This document shows, piece by piece, positions 27,103 to 35,288 of a stretch of DNA of 64,000 nt (the first letter of the stretch is position 1; every line of letters starts with the position of its first letter). This DNA is from Arthrobacter sp. KBS0702 (GTDB taxonomy: Bacteria; Actinomycetota; Actinomycetes; Actinomycetales; Micrococcaceae). The stretch lies in contig NZ_CP042172.1 of the NCBI RefSeq assembly GCF_005937985.2, positions 1,054,001 through 1,118,000 on the forward strand, given 5' to 3'. The position numbers were made by a program, and so were the translations under genes. The notes below the pieces were generated by a model. The model had not been told where the DNA came from, made no database searches, and saw only the letters and a list, made by a program, of their open reading frames with translations.

Positions 27103-29793
27103 CTAAACCTCGTTCTCGTTGCTGGACCGGACCGGAATGCTGGCGCCGATGAGGACCGGTTGCTCGCCGGCCCGGGCCTTTTCTTCTGCGGTGGCCGGGC
27201 GCATCTGGCCGCGCTCGTCTGGGACGAAGGTGATGGAATCGTCCTTCTGGTCCGGGGCGTTGACGAAGGAACGGAAGCGGCGCAGGCGCTCGGGATCCTT
27301 CAGGGTGTCGGCCCATTCGTCGATATAGGTGTCCACGTGCTTGGCCATGGCGGCCTCAAGGTCCGCGGCGATGCCGAGGGTGTCGTGCACCACCACGTCC
27401 TCGACATGCTTGATGCCGCCGTCGAGTTCCTCCTGCCAGCGCGCGGTGCGCTGCAGGCGGTCGGCGGTGCGGATGTAGTACATGAAGTAGCGGTCGATGT
27501 ACTTGATCAGGGTTTCGTCGTCGAGGTCCTTGGCCAGCAGCTGCGCGTGCGCCGGGGTGGCGCCGCCGTTGCCGCCGACGTACAGGTTCCAGCCGTCGGC
27601 GGTGGCGATCACGCCCACGTCCTTGCCACGGGCCTCGGCGCATTCGCGGGCGCAGCCTGAGACGCCCATCTTCAGCTTGTGCGGGCTGCGGAGGCCGCGG
27701 TAGCGCAGTTCCAGCGCGATGGCCATGGCCACCGAGTCCTGCACCCCGAAGCGGCACCAGGTGGAGCCGACGCAGGACTTCACGGTGCGCAGGCTCTTGC
27801 CGTAGGCCTGGCCGGATTCGAACCCGGCGTCCACCAGTTCCTTCCAGATCTCCGGCAGCTGCTCCAGCCGGGCACCGAACATGTCGATCCGCTGGCCGCC
27901 GGTGATCTTGGTGTAGAGACCATACTTTTCGGCCACCGCGGCGATCACACCCAGTTTCTTCGGGGTGATCTCGCCGCCGGCGATGCGCGGCACCACGGAG
28001 TAGCTGCCGTCCTTCTGCATGTTGGCCAGGGCACGGTCGTTGGTGTCCTGCAGCGTGCCGCGGCCGGCGTCCAGGACATAGGCGCTGTTCTGGCTGGCCA
28101 GGATGTTGGCGATCGTCGGCTTGCAGATGTCGCAGCCGTCCCCGGTGCCGCACCTGGCCATGACCTCCTCGAAAGAGGCCAGTTCCAGGACCCGGATGGT
28201 CTCGAAGAGTTCCTGCCGGGAGAGTTCGATGTGTTCGCAGAGTGCCTTGGAGACCTCGACGCCGGATTTGGTCAGCTCGGTTTCGAGCAGCTTCTTGAGC
28301 ATCGGGACACAGGATCCGCAGCTGGTTCCGGCGCGGGTGCAGCCCTTGAGCTCGCCAAGTTCCCGGACCGGGGCCTGGCCGTCGCAGGCGCCGCAGCCGT
28401 TGACGGCGTCGCGGATGGATCCGGCCGTCACGTTGTTGCAGGAACACAGGATGGCGTCGTCCGGGAGACTGGCCTCCAGGACTTCGTCCCCGCCGCCGGC
28501 CGCGGTGAGGTAGGCGCCCGGTTCGGCGGCCAGTTCGCGGCCCAGCAGGGGGCGCAGGGACGTGTAGGGGGCCGCGTCGCCGACGAAGATTCCGCCGAGC
28601 AGGGTTTTGGCGTCGTCCGTGGTGACGATCTTCTGGTAGACGCCGCGGGCGGGGTCGGCGTAGACGATTTCCAGGGCGTGTTCCGTCCGGGCGAAGGCGT
28701 CGCCGAAGCTGGCGACGTCGACGCCGGAGAGCTTGAGCTTGGTGGCGGTGTCGAACCCCGGGAAGGTCGCCGCGCCGCCGTGCAGCCGGTCCGCGACGAT
28801 CTCCGCCATGGTGTTGGCCGGTGCCACGAGTCCCAGGCACATGCCGCCGAAATTGGCGACCTCGCCGATGGCCCAGATGCCAGGGACCTCGGTGGAGCAA
28901 TCGTCGGAGATCACGACGCCGCCGCGCGGGCCGAGCTCGAAGAGCTGGCCCCCGGCCGGCCCGGCCTCGTTGGCGGTGCGGAACAGCTCGTCGCGGGGCT
29001 TCACGCCGATCGCGACGATCACCAGGTCGGCGTCAATGATCCGGCCGTCGGCCATCAGCACGCCGGTGACCTGGCCGTCGTCGTCGGCGAGGACTTCGGC
29101 GGGGAAGACGCCGCCGTGGACGGTGAAGCCCTTGGCCTCGATCAGCCGGCCCAGGGCCTGCCCGGCGCCCTCGTCCAGCTGGGTGTTCATGAGCCAGGGG
29201 GAGCCGTTGATCACGATCGGGGTGGCTCCGAGCTGCTCGGTGCCGGCCGCGGATTCCAGGCCCAGCAGCCCGCCGCCGATAGTGACGGCGTTGACCTTGC
29301 GGCCCAGCTTCTCGGTGAGCTCCGCGATTGCCTGGTTGATGGCCCGGACATCCTCCAGCGTGCGGTAGACGTGGGTGAGTTCGGCGCCGGGAATGGGCAG
29401 GCGGGCGGCGTCCGAGCCGGTGGCGACGACCAGTTCGTCGTACGGGTAGGCGGTGCCGGCCGCGGTGTGCACGGTTTTCGCGGCGGCGTCGAGGCCGGTG
29501 ACGCGCTCGCCGGTCCTGAGGGTGAGGGCCTCGTGCTCCCACATGGCGGCGCTGCCGAGCGTGAGGTCGACGTCGGCGTCCGTGAGGGCCTTGCTGAGCG
29601 CGACGCGGTCGTAGGGCAGGTGGGCTTCCTCGGTGAGGACGGTGACGTGCCAGCCGTCGAGGCCGCGGGCGTGCATGGCCTCGGCGAAGCGGTGCGCTGC
29701 GGGTCCGCCGCCGGCGACGACGACGCGGCGGGCGTCCTGCCCGGAGGGCGTGCGGGGAGTGGCGTTTTCGGGGCTGGCGGTCTGTCCGGTCAC
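27103..29793 (-). CDS. nirB: Assimilatory nitrite reductase large subunit NirB
   Basis: An 896-residue NADH-dependent siroheme enzyme reducing nitrite to ammonium in the cytosol. Domains in order: an FAD/NADH pyridine-nucleotide-disulfide oxidoreductase fold (VVVAGGGPAAH near 23), a BFD-like [2Fe-2S] domain (CSCNNV and TSCGSC), a second Cys cluster (GDGCDICKP), a sulfite/nitrite reductase ferredoxin-like domain, and the siroheme/[4Fe-4S] ligands in SCVGSTWC and GCAREC. I chose GTG 29793 (AAAGG upstream) because it gives the usual family N-terminus; an in-frame ATG at 29880 would add 29 unconserved residues. It heads the nirB-cobA-nnaR operon. Confidence 0.95.
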   Translation of the reverse strand: MTGQTASPENATPRTPSGQDARRVVVAGGGPAAHRFAEAMHARGLDGWHVTVLTEEAHLPYDRVALSKALTDADVDLTLGSAAMWEHEALTLRTGERVTGLDAAAKTVHTAAGTAYPYDELVVATGSDAARLPIPGAELTHVYRTLEDVRAINQAIAELTEKLGRKVNAVTIGGGLLGLESAAGTEQLGATPIVINGSPWLMNTQLDEGAGQALGRLIEAKGFTVHGGVFPAEVLADDDGQVTGVLMADGRIIDADLVIVAIGVKPRDELFRTANEAGPAGGQLFELGPRGGVVISDDCSTEVPGIWAIGEVANFGGMCLGLVAPANTMAEIVADRLHGGAATFPGFDTATKLKLSGVDVASFGDAFARTEHALEIVYADPARGVYQKIVTTDDAKTLLGGIFVGDAAPYTSLRPLLGRELAAEPGAYLTAAGGGDEVLEASLPDDAILCSCNNVTAGSIRDAVNGCGACDGQAPVRELGELKGCTRAGTSCGSCVPMLKKLLETELTKSGVEVSKALCEHIELSRQELFETIRVLELASFEEVMARCGTGDGCDICKPTIANILASQNSAYVLDAGRGTLQDTNDRALANMQKDGSYSVVPRIAGGEITPKKLGVIAAVAEKYGLYTKITGGQRIDMFGARLEQLPEIWKELVDAGFESGQAYGKSLRTVKSCVGSTWCRFGVQDSVAMAIALELRYRGLRSPHKLKMGVSGCARECAEARGKDVGVIATADGWNLYVGGNGGATPAHAQLLAKDLDDETLIKYIDRYFMYYIRTADRLQRTARWQEELDGGIKHVEDVVVHDTLGIAADLEAAMAKHVDTYIDEWADTLKDPERLRRFRSFVNAPDQKDDSITFVPDERGQMRPATAEEKARAGEQPVLIGASIPVRSSNENEV

Positions 29794-30133
29794 GGGTGGC
29801 CTTTCGTTGGGCCGCAGGCGGTGCTCTGCAACGGGTCGATCCAGCTGTGGTGATCCGCCCGGTTCATTAGTTCGGTTCATAAGCCCGGTGGATCAGCTGG
29901 TCCGTTCAGCCTAGGGACCGGCAGTTTCGCTTCAGTTTCCCTTTTGTTTCGTGATCTTAACTTCTGCATCACGGACGCGTTTCCGGCGGCGTGAGGTCTC
30001 TTTTACCGGCCGGACACATTGGCCGCACACCGTTGAAACACCGCGGTCCTAGCGTGGGATTGTGGCCGCAGCAGTGGCCAGGAAAACCTTGATTTGGAAA
30101 ACCTTGAGTCAGGCAACTTTGAGAGGGGCCAAC
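29794..30133. other. nirB-nirD divergent control region
   Basis: This 340-bp gap holds the promoters of the divergent nirB and nirD genes. Besides the GlnR-type box at 29924-29961 it has a possible nirB -10 (TAGGCT on the minus strand, 29908-29913). nirD has a clear ribosome-binding site (GAGAGGGG, 30121-30128). No small gene is supported. Confidence 0.7.
29924..29961 (-). promoter_or_regulatory. GlnR-type box: four 5-bp elements at 11-bp spacing
   Basis: On the plus strand GTTTC occurs at 29924, 29935 and 29946, followed by TTAAC at 29957, each exactly 11 bp apart. Read on the minus strand this is GTTAA-n6-GAAAC-n6-GAAAC-n6-GAAAC. That fits the known actinobacterial GlnR consensus (gTnAC-n6-GaAAC repeated). 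It ends 131 bp upstream of the nirB start and 173 bp upstream of nirD, so one site could control both. Confidence 0.75.
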
Positions 30134-30514
30134 ATGACTGCCGTACTGGAAAGCGCAGCCCGCAGCTTTGTTCAGCGCATCGCGGGAGCCGGAACCGCCT
30201 GGCACCGGGTGTGCGCCGTCGAGGACCTGGAGCCCGGCTGGGGCGAAGCCGCGCTGGTTGCGGGGCGCCAGGTGGCTTTGTTCCGCACCGCCGCCGGTGA
30301 GGTTTTCGCGGTCGAGCAGGCCGATCCGGCGACCGGGGCGCACGTGATGGCCCGCGGTATCACGGGCTCCCGCGGCCCCCGGCCGACCCTGGCGTCCCCG
30401 TTGCACAAGGAGGTCTACGACCTCGGGACGGGGGAGTGCCTGGGCAACCCGGAGCTGCGTCTTGGCACCTTCGCCGCCCGGATCGCAGAGGGCTACATCG
30501 AGGTGGAGCTCTAG
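30134..30514 (+). CDS. nirD: Nitrite reductase small subunit NirD
   Basis: A 126-residue Rieske-fold protein that partners NirB. Typical segments are WHRVC, ALFRTAAGEVFAV, RGITGSRG and SPLHKEVYDLGTG. As in known NirD proteins, the Rieske Cys/His cluster ligands are absent, so it should be structural rather than redox-active. The ATG at 30134 has GAGAGGGG upstream. Its position is odd: it is divergent from nirB rather than directly downstream. The stop overlaps the stop of the convergent phosphosugar mutase gene (CTAG). Confidence 0.93.
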   Translation: MTAVLESAARSFVQRIAGAGTAWHRVCAVEDLEPGWGEAALVAGRQVALFRTAAGEVFAVEQADPATGAHVMARGITGSRGPRPTLASPLHKEVYDLGTGECLGNPELRLGTFAARIAEGYIEVEL

Positions 30515-32259
30515 AGCCCCAGCGCCTCGCGCACGTCGGCCAGGACACCGTCCAGGGCCGCCCGCGCCTCGAGCCGCGCCTGCGGCAGTTCGGCAGCGGA
30601 TCCCACGCTGCGGATCACCTCGAGGTAGCACTTGAGCTTCGGTTCGGTGCCGCTGGGGCGGATGATGACGCGGGTGCTGTCCTTGGTCAGATACAGCAGT
30701 CCGTCGGTGGGCGGCAGTTGTTCGCTGCCCGCCGCCAGGTCCGCCGCGGTTTCGACGGCGGAGCCGCCGAAGGAGTCCGGCGGGCTGACCCGCAGCCGGT
30801 TCATCATGGCGTCCAGCAGGCCCAGGTCCGCCACCCGGATGCTGAGCTGGTCGCTGGCGTGCAGCCCGTGCACCAGGTACAGCTCGTCCAGGGTGTCGAA
30901 GATGGTCTTGCCCTCGGCCTTCGCCGCGGCGGCGAGTTCGGCGATCAGCACGGCGGCCGAAATCCCGTCCTTGTCCCGCACCAGCGACGGAGCGACGCAG
31001 TAACCCAGCGCCTCCTCGTAGCCGTAGAGCAGGCCCGGCACGCGGGCGATCCACTTGAAGCCGGTGAGGGTTTCCTCGTGGGCGTAGCCCGCAGTGGCGG
31101 CGATCCGCGCCAGCAGCCGTGAGGAGACAATCGAATTGGCGAAGACACCGGCGGTGGTTTCCGCGCTGCCGGCCCCGGAAGCCAGCCGGGCCACGACGTG
31201 CGCTCCCAGCAGGGCGCCCACCTCGTCGCCGCGGAGCATCCGCCAGGCGCCGGTGTCCGGGTCCTGGGCGGCTACGGCGGCGCGGTCGGCGTCGGGGTCG
31301 TTGGCGATCACAATGTCCGCGCCCACCCGGGCTGCGGTTTCCAGCGCGAGGTCCAGGGCGCCGGGCTCCTCGGGGTTCGGGAAGTTCACGGTGGGGAAGT
31401 CGGGGTCCGGTTCCGCCTGCTCGGCGACCAGCGTGACGTCCGCGAAGCCCGCTGCGTTGAGCACCGCCACGGCCGTCTCGCCGCCCACACCGTGCATGGG
31501 GGTCAGGACGATCCTCAGGTCCCGGGCGGGGAAGCGGTCCGGGGCGGCGAGGGCGGCGACGGCGGCCTCGTAGTCGGCCGCGATCGACGGGTCCAGCACC
31601 GTCCAGCCGTCGCCGGCCAGCGTGATCGAGTCCAGCGCGCCGACGGCGTCGATTTCCGCGGCGATCAGGGCGTCATACGGTGCGACGATCTGGGCGCCCC
31701 GTCCGCTCTCCTCGACGGCGTGCCGGCCCAGGTAGACCTTGTAGCCGTTGTCCTGCGGCGGGTTGTGGCTGGCCGTGACCATCACGCCGCCGTCGCAGTC
31801 CAGGGCGCGGACCGCGTAGGCGAGCAGCGGGGTGGGCAGTGCGGAGGGCATCAGGAACGTCTCGATGCCGGCGGCGGTAAGGATCGCGGCCGTCTCTTCG
31901 GCGAAAATATCCGAGTTGTAGCGGGCGTCATAGCCGACGACGGCGCGCGGCCGGGTTCCCGGTGCCGCCTGACCGACGGTGCCGACCAGGAAGGCGGCGA
32001 GGCCCGCGGCGGCGCGGCGCACCACCACACGGTTCATCCGGTTCGGGCCGGCGCCGAGGGCCGCCCGCAGTCCCGCGGTGCCGAACTGGAGTGTGCCGCT
32101 GAAGCAGTCGGCCAGTTCCTGCCGGGCTCCGGCGACGCCGTCGTCGGCGAGGCGGACCAGTTCGGCCAGCGCGGCGGCGGTCGCGGGATCCGGGTCCTGG
32201 GCGGCCCAGGTGCGGGCATCGCTCAACAGTTGGGTGAATGCGGCATCGGAAGACGTCAT
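30511..32259 (-). CDS. Phosphoglucomutase/phosphomannomutase family enzyme
   Basis: A 582-residue alpha-D-phosphohexomutase. The phosphoserine loop is TASHNP (162-167, Ser164), the metal loop NDPDADR near 290, and a C-terminal phosphate-binding RPSGTEPK motif. It interconverts hexose-1- and -6-phosphates, or pentose phosphates as in some family members, in the cytosol. Glucose-1-phosphate is the precursor of UDP-glucose, so it could support the polymer loci. The ATG at 32259 begins MTSSDAAF; an upstream in-frame start at 32304 is less likely. It converges on nirD with a 4-bp stop overlap. Confidence 0.92.
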   Translation of the reverse strand: MTSSDAAFTQLLSDARTWAAQDPDPATAAALAELVRLADDGVAGARQELADCFSGTLQFGTAGLRAALGAGPNRMNRVVVRRAAAGLAAFLVGTVGQAAPGTRPRAVVGYDARYNSDIFAEETAAILTAAGIETFLMPSALPTPLLAYAVRALDCDGGVMVTASHNPPQDNGYKVYLGRHAVEESGRGAQIVAPYDALIAAEIDAVGALDSITLAGDGWTVLDPSIAADYEAAVAALAAPDRFPARDLRIVLTPMHGVGGETAVAVLNAAGFADVTLVAEQAEPDPDFPTVNFPNPEEPGALDLALETAARVGADIVIANDPDADRAAVAAQDPDTGAWRMLRGDEVGALLGAHVVARLASGAGSAETTAGVFANSIVSSRLLARIAATAGYAHEETLTGFKWIARVPGLLYGYEEALGYCVAPSLVRDKDGISAAVLIAELAAAAKAEGKTIFDTLDELYLVHGLHASDQLSIRVADLGLLDAMMNRLRVSPPDSFGGSAVETAADLAAGSEQLPPTDGLLYLTKDSTRVIIRPSGTEPKLKCYLEVIRSVGSAAELPQARLEARAALDGVLADVREALGL

Positions 32260-32398
32260 GGGTACCAAACTAGTGCCAAACTTCGGCCCGGCGCGCCCCG
32301 ACAAGCGCGGTCAGGTCTTACAGTTCCGTCACACTCGGGCCCGGCGCAGGACTTCCGAAGGATCCGCTCAAGACCGCGGCCGGCGCAGCGGCGGGTCA

Positions 32399-32428
32399 TT
32401 GACACCGATTTTTCCGGACACGTAACGT
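32399..32428 (+). promoter_or_regulatory. Promoter of Rrf2 gene, leaderless geometry
   Basis: TTGACA (32399-32404) and TAACGT (32423-32428) are 18 bp apart. Transcription would start near 32435, at the ATG of 32436. There is no room for a ribosome-binding site, so the mRNA is probably leaderless. Confidence 0.6.
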
Positions 32429-32435
32429 CTTGAAT

Positions 32436-32921
32436 ATGAAAATGGGCCGTGGGGTGGAATGGGCCTTGCACTCCTGCGTCAACATGTCCTGGACGCCGCC
32501 GGGGGAGGCCGTGAACAGTGCCCGGCTCGCGGCCCTATACCGGCTACCCGCGGCGTACCTGAACAAGCAGCTCCAGGCCTTGGTCCGGGCCGGCATCCTG
32601 ACTTCGGTCTCCGGCCCCCGCGGCGGCTTCCACCTCGCGCGCAGGCCGGAGAACATCACGGTGCTGGATGTGGTCCTGGCCCTGGAGGGACAGGAACCGG
32701 CGTTCCGCTGTGAAGGCATCCTGGGCAGCGTCCCGGAAGCGGACCGGCAGGAGAACTTCGTGCGGACCTGCCTGATCTCGCAAACCATGCGGCAGGCGGA
32801 ACTGGTGTGGCGGCAGGCGCTGGCGCGGCAGACCATCGCCGGGATCGCCGACTCCATGGAGCGCCGGTTCCCCGGGGACCGGGAGAAAGCCGTCCGGCAC
32901 CTCAGCGCCGCCTCCGGCTGA
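32436..32921 (+). CDS. Rrf2-family transcriptional regulator
   Basis: A 161-residue Rrf2-type winged-helix regulator. The HTH covers about residues 24-60 (ARLAALYRLPAAYLNKQLQAL), followed by the family motif SGPRGGFHLAR and the ITVLDVVLALEG helix. Two C-terminal cysteines (in AFRCEG and VRTCLI) are present, fewer than the three that bind an Fe-S cluster in NsrR/IscR, so redox sensing by a cluster is uncertain. A TTG at 32430 is in frame, but the promoter geometry favours the ATG at 32436. It is monocistronic, and targets cannot be inferred. Confidence 0.87.
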   Translation: MKMGRGVEWALHSCVNMSWTPPGEAVNSARLAALYRLPAAYLNKQLQALVRAGILTSVSGPRGGFHLARRPENITVLDVVLALEGQEPAFRCEGILGSVPEADRQENFVRTCLISQTMRQAELVWRQALARQTIAGIADSMERRFPGDREKAVRHLSAASG

Positions 32922-32971
32922 CACCCGGGCCCCGGTCAGCGGCCCCCGGTCAACGGGGCTGACGCCCCGGG

Positions 32972-33790
32972 TCAGAGCTTGGCGATGATCTCCGCGAGCA
33001 GCTTGGAGATGCGCGGGCCCGCGGCCTGGCCGGCTTCGAGGACCTCCGCGTGGCTCAGCGGCACCGGGCTGATGCCGGCGGCGAGGTTGGTCACGAGCGA
33101 GATGCCGAAGACCTCCATGCCCGCGTGGCGTCCGGCGATGGCTTCAAGCGCGGTGGACATGCCCACCAGGGACGCGCCGATCCGCTTGGCGTACTGCACC
33201 TCGGCCGGGGTCTCGTAGTGCGGGCCGGTGAACTGGGCGTACACCCCCTCATCGAGGCTGGGGTCCACTTCGCGGGCCAGGCCGCGGATCCGCGAGGAGT
33301 AGAGGTCGGTGAGGTCCACGAAGGTGGCCCCCTCAAGCGGGGACGTGGCGGTGAGGTTGATGTGGTCGCTGATCAGCACCGGGGTGCCCGGCGCCCACTC
33401 CTCGTTCAGCCCGCCGCAGCCGTTGGTCAGGACCAGTGTCTTGCAGCCGGCGGCGGCCGCGGTGCGTACGCCGTGCACAACGGCGCGGACGCCCTTGCCT
33501 TCGTAGTAGTGCGTGCGGGCGCCCAGGACCAGGGCGCGCTTGCCCTCGCGGGTCAGCACGGAGCGGATGGTGCCGACGTGGCCCACCACGGAGGGTGAGG
33601 AGAACCCGGGGACCTCGTCCGCGGAGAGCGTCGCGGTGGTCTCGCCGATCAGTTCGGCGGCGTCGCCCCAGCCCGAGCCGAGCACCAGCGCCACGTCGTG
33701 GCTGTCAACGCCGGTCTCTTCGGCGATGTAGTCGGCGGCGGCGCGGGCGGCGTCGAAGGGGTCCGTGTTCAGGAATTCTGTATTACTCAC
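32972..33790 (-). CDS. Purine-nucleoside phosphorylase
   Basis: A 272-residue trimeric-type purine nucleoside phosphorylase, cleaving purine (deoxy)nucleosides with phosphate to base and (deoxy)ribose-1-phosphate. Family features are LVLGSGWGD (phosphate loop near 36), the segment around SPSVVGHVG, LTNGCGGLNEEW and GPHYETPAE, and a Ser/Glu-rich base site. The start is GTG at 33790 with no ribosome-binding site; TAGCTT sits 6 bp upstream, suggesting a leaderless mRNA. It is divergent from the LpdA-like gene with an 80-bp gap. Confidence 0.93.
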   Translation of the reverse strand: MSNTEFLNTDPFDAARAAADYIAEETGVDSHDVALVLGSGWGDAAELIGETTATLSADEVPGFSSPSVVGHVGTIRSVLTREGKRALVLGARTHYYEGKGVRAVVHGVRTAAAAGCKTLVLTNGCGGLNEEWAPGTPVLISDHINLTATSPLEGATFVDLTDLYSSRIRGLAREVDPSLDEGVYAQFTGPHYETPAEVQYAKRIGASLVGMSTALEAIAGRHAGMEVFGISLVTNLAAGISPVPLSHAEVLEAGQAAGPRISKLLAEIIAKL

Positions 33791-33796
33791 TGGTAC

Positions 33797-33825
33797 AAGC
33801 TACCGTGCCGGCACCGCGCTGCCCA
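33797..33825 (-). promoter_or_regulatory. Possible leaderless promoter of purine phosphorylase
   Basis: On the minus strand TGGGCA (33820-33825) and TAGCTT (33797-33802) are 17 bp apart, and the GTG start follows 6 bp after the second box. The -35 match is only four of six. Confidence 0.4.
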
Positions 33826-33872
33826 GCATCCTTATTGGTGGCGCCGGACCGGATGATGGACAATGGATGATT

Positions 33873-35288
33873 GTGACTACGCATCCCGATTTCAGCGCAC
33901 CCCGTATCGCGATTCTCGGCGGAGGGCCCGGCGGCTACGAAGCCGCCATGGTCGCAGCCTCCCTGGGGGCGCAGGTCACCATCATTGAACGCGCCGGACT
34001 CGGCGGATCCGCCGTGCTGACCGACGTCGTACCGTCCAAGACCCTGATCGCGACGGCGGACCTGATGACCCGCGTGGGCGAGGCCGGCGAGCTGGGAGTG
34101 AAGTTCGACCTCGACGGCGGCGACTGCACGCCGACGATGCGCGCCGACCTCAAGCACATCAACGACCGCCTGCTGGGCCTGGCCCGGCAGCAGTCCGCCG
34201 ACATCCAGAAGGGCCTGGAGGGCCAGGGCGTCCGCATCCTGCTCGGCTCCGGCAAGATGCTGGACAACCACACGATCGAGGTCCTCACCGCCGAGGGCAC
34301 CGAGACCATTGAAGCCGACGCCATCCTGCTCGCGGTCGGCGCCCACCCGCGCGAGCTGCCCACGGCCCGCCCGGACGGCGATCGCATCCTGAACTGGGCG
34401 CAGATCTACAACATGGACGAGCTCCCCGAGGAACTGATCGTGGTGGGTTCCGGCGTCACCGGCGCCGAGTTCGCCTCCGCCTACAACGGCCTCGGCTCCA
34501 AGGTCACCCTGATTTCCTCCCGCGACCGCGTGCTGCCAGGCTCGGACACGGACGCCGCCGAGGTGCTCGAGGGCGTCTTCGAACGCCGCGGCGTCAAGGT
34601 GCTCTCCAGGGCGCGCGCCGAGACAGTGGAGCGGACCGACGACGGCGTTGTGGTCACCCTCGGCGACGGCTCCAAGGTGACCGGCAGCCACTGCCTGGTC
34701 GCCGTCGGGTCCATCCCCAACACCGCCGGGATCGGCCTTGAGGAGGCCGGCGTCGCGCTCACCGAAAGCGGCCACATCAAGGTCGACGGCGTCTCGCGCA
34801 CCACCGCGCCGAACATCTACGCCGCGGGCGACTGCACCGGCGTGCTGGCCCTCGCCTCCGTCGCGGCCATGCAGGGACGCATCGCGATCGCGCACTTCCT
34901 GGGCGACAGCGTCACCCCGCTGAAACTGCACCAGGTCGCGTCGAACATCTTCACCTCGCCGGAGATCGCCAACGTCGGCGTCTCCGAGGCCGAGATCGAC
35001 TCCGGCAATTACCAGGGCGACGTCATCAAGCTCTCGCTGAAGAGCAACGCCCGCGCCAAGATGCGCAACCACAAGGACGGCTTCATCAAGATCTTCGCCC
35101 GCAAGGGCTCGGGCACCGTGATCGGCGGCGTCGTCGTGGGACCCAACGCCTCAGAGCTGATCTTCGCGATCTCCCTCGCGGTCACGCAGAAACTGCACGT
35201 CGACGACGTCGCCAGCACCTTTACCGTGTACCCGTCGCTGAGCGGCTCCATCTCCGAAGCGGCACGGCGGCTTCACGTCCACATGTAA
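33873..35288 (+). CDS. NAD(P)H-quinone dehydrogenase, LpdA-like
   Basis: A flavoprotein of about 471 residues with the pyridine-nucleotide-disulfide reductase fold: FAD motif ILGGGPGGYEAA, NAD motif VVGSGVTGAEFASAY and a second FAD motif (NIYAAGDCTG). The redox-active disulfide of true lipoamide dehydrogenases is missing: the usual GGTCLNxGCxPSK region reads GGSAVLTDVVPSK. That is also the case in mycobacterial LpdA (Rv3303c), a quinone reductase, so quinone reduction is the better call. GTG 33873 gives the family start, and GACAAT at 33859-33864 could be a leaderless -10; ATG 33867 is the alternative. Its stop directly abuts that of the convergent dehydrogenase gene. Confidence 0.85.
   Translation: MTTHPDFSAPRIAILGGGPGGYEAAMVAASLGAQVTIIERAGLGGSAVLTDVVPSKTLIATADLMTRVGEAGELGVKFDLDGGDCTPTMRADLKHINDRLLGLARQQSADIQKGLEGQGVRILLGSGKMLDNHTIEVLTAEGTETIEADAILLAVGAHPRELPTARPDGDRILNWAQIYNMDELPEELIVVGSGVTGAEFASAYNGLGSKVTLISSRDRVLPGSDTDAAEVLEGVFERRGVKVLSRARAETVERTDDGVVVTLGDGSKVTGSHCLVAVGSIPNTAGIGLEEAGVALTESGHIKVDGVSRTTAPNIYAAGDCTGVLALASVAAMQGRIAIAHFLGDSVTPLKLHQVASNIFTSPEIANVGVSEAEIDSGNYQGDVIKLSLKSNARAKMRNHKDGFIKIFARKGSGTVIGGVVVGPNASELIFAISLAVTQKLHVDDVASTFTVYPSLSGSISEAARRLHVHM

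Noticed and set aside
27679..29853. Long plus-strand open frame opposite nirB
   Set aside because: It mirrors the nirB coding frame, has no family motif and no promoter or ribosome-binding site.
29924..29961. GTTTC repeats as a possible CRISPR-like array
   Set aside because: Elements are only 5 bp at 11-bp spacing with no spacers and no cas genes; the GlnR-box reading fits better.
32918..32975. Possible terminator between the Rrf2 and purine phosphorylase genes
   Set aside because: The CTGAC...GTCAG arms are imperfect, the loop is long and the structure runs into the coding end of the phosphorylase gene.
33945..34060. Lipoamide dehydrogenase function for the 33873-35288 flavoprotein
   Set aside because: The redox-active cysteine pair is absent and no alpha-ketoacid dehydrogenase genes are nearby.
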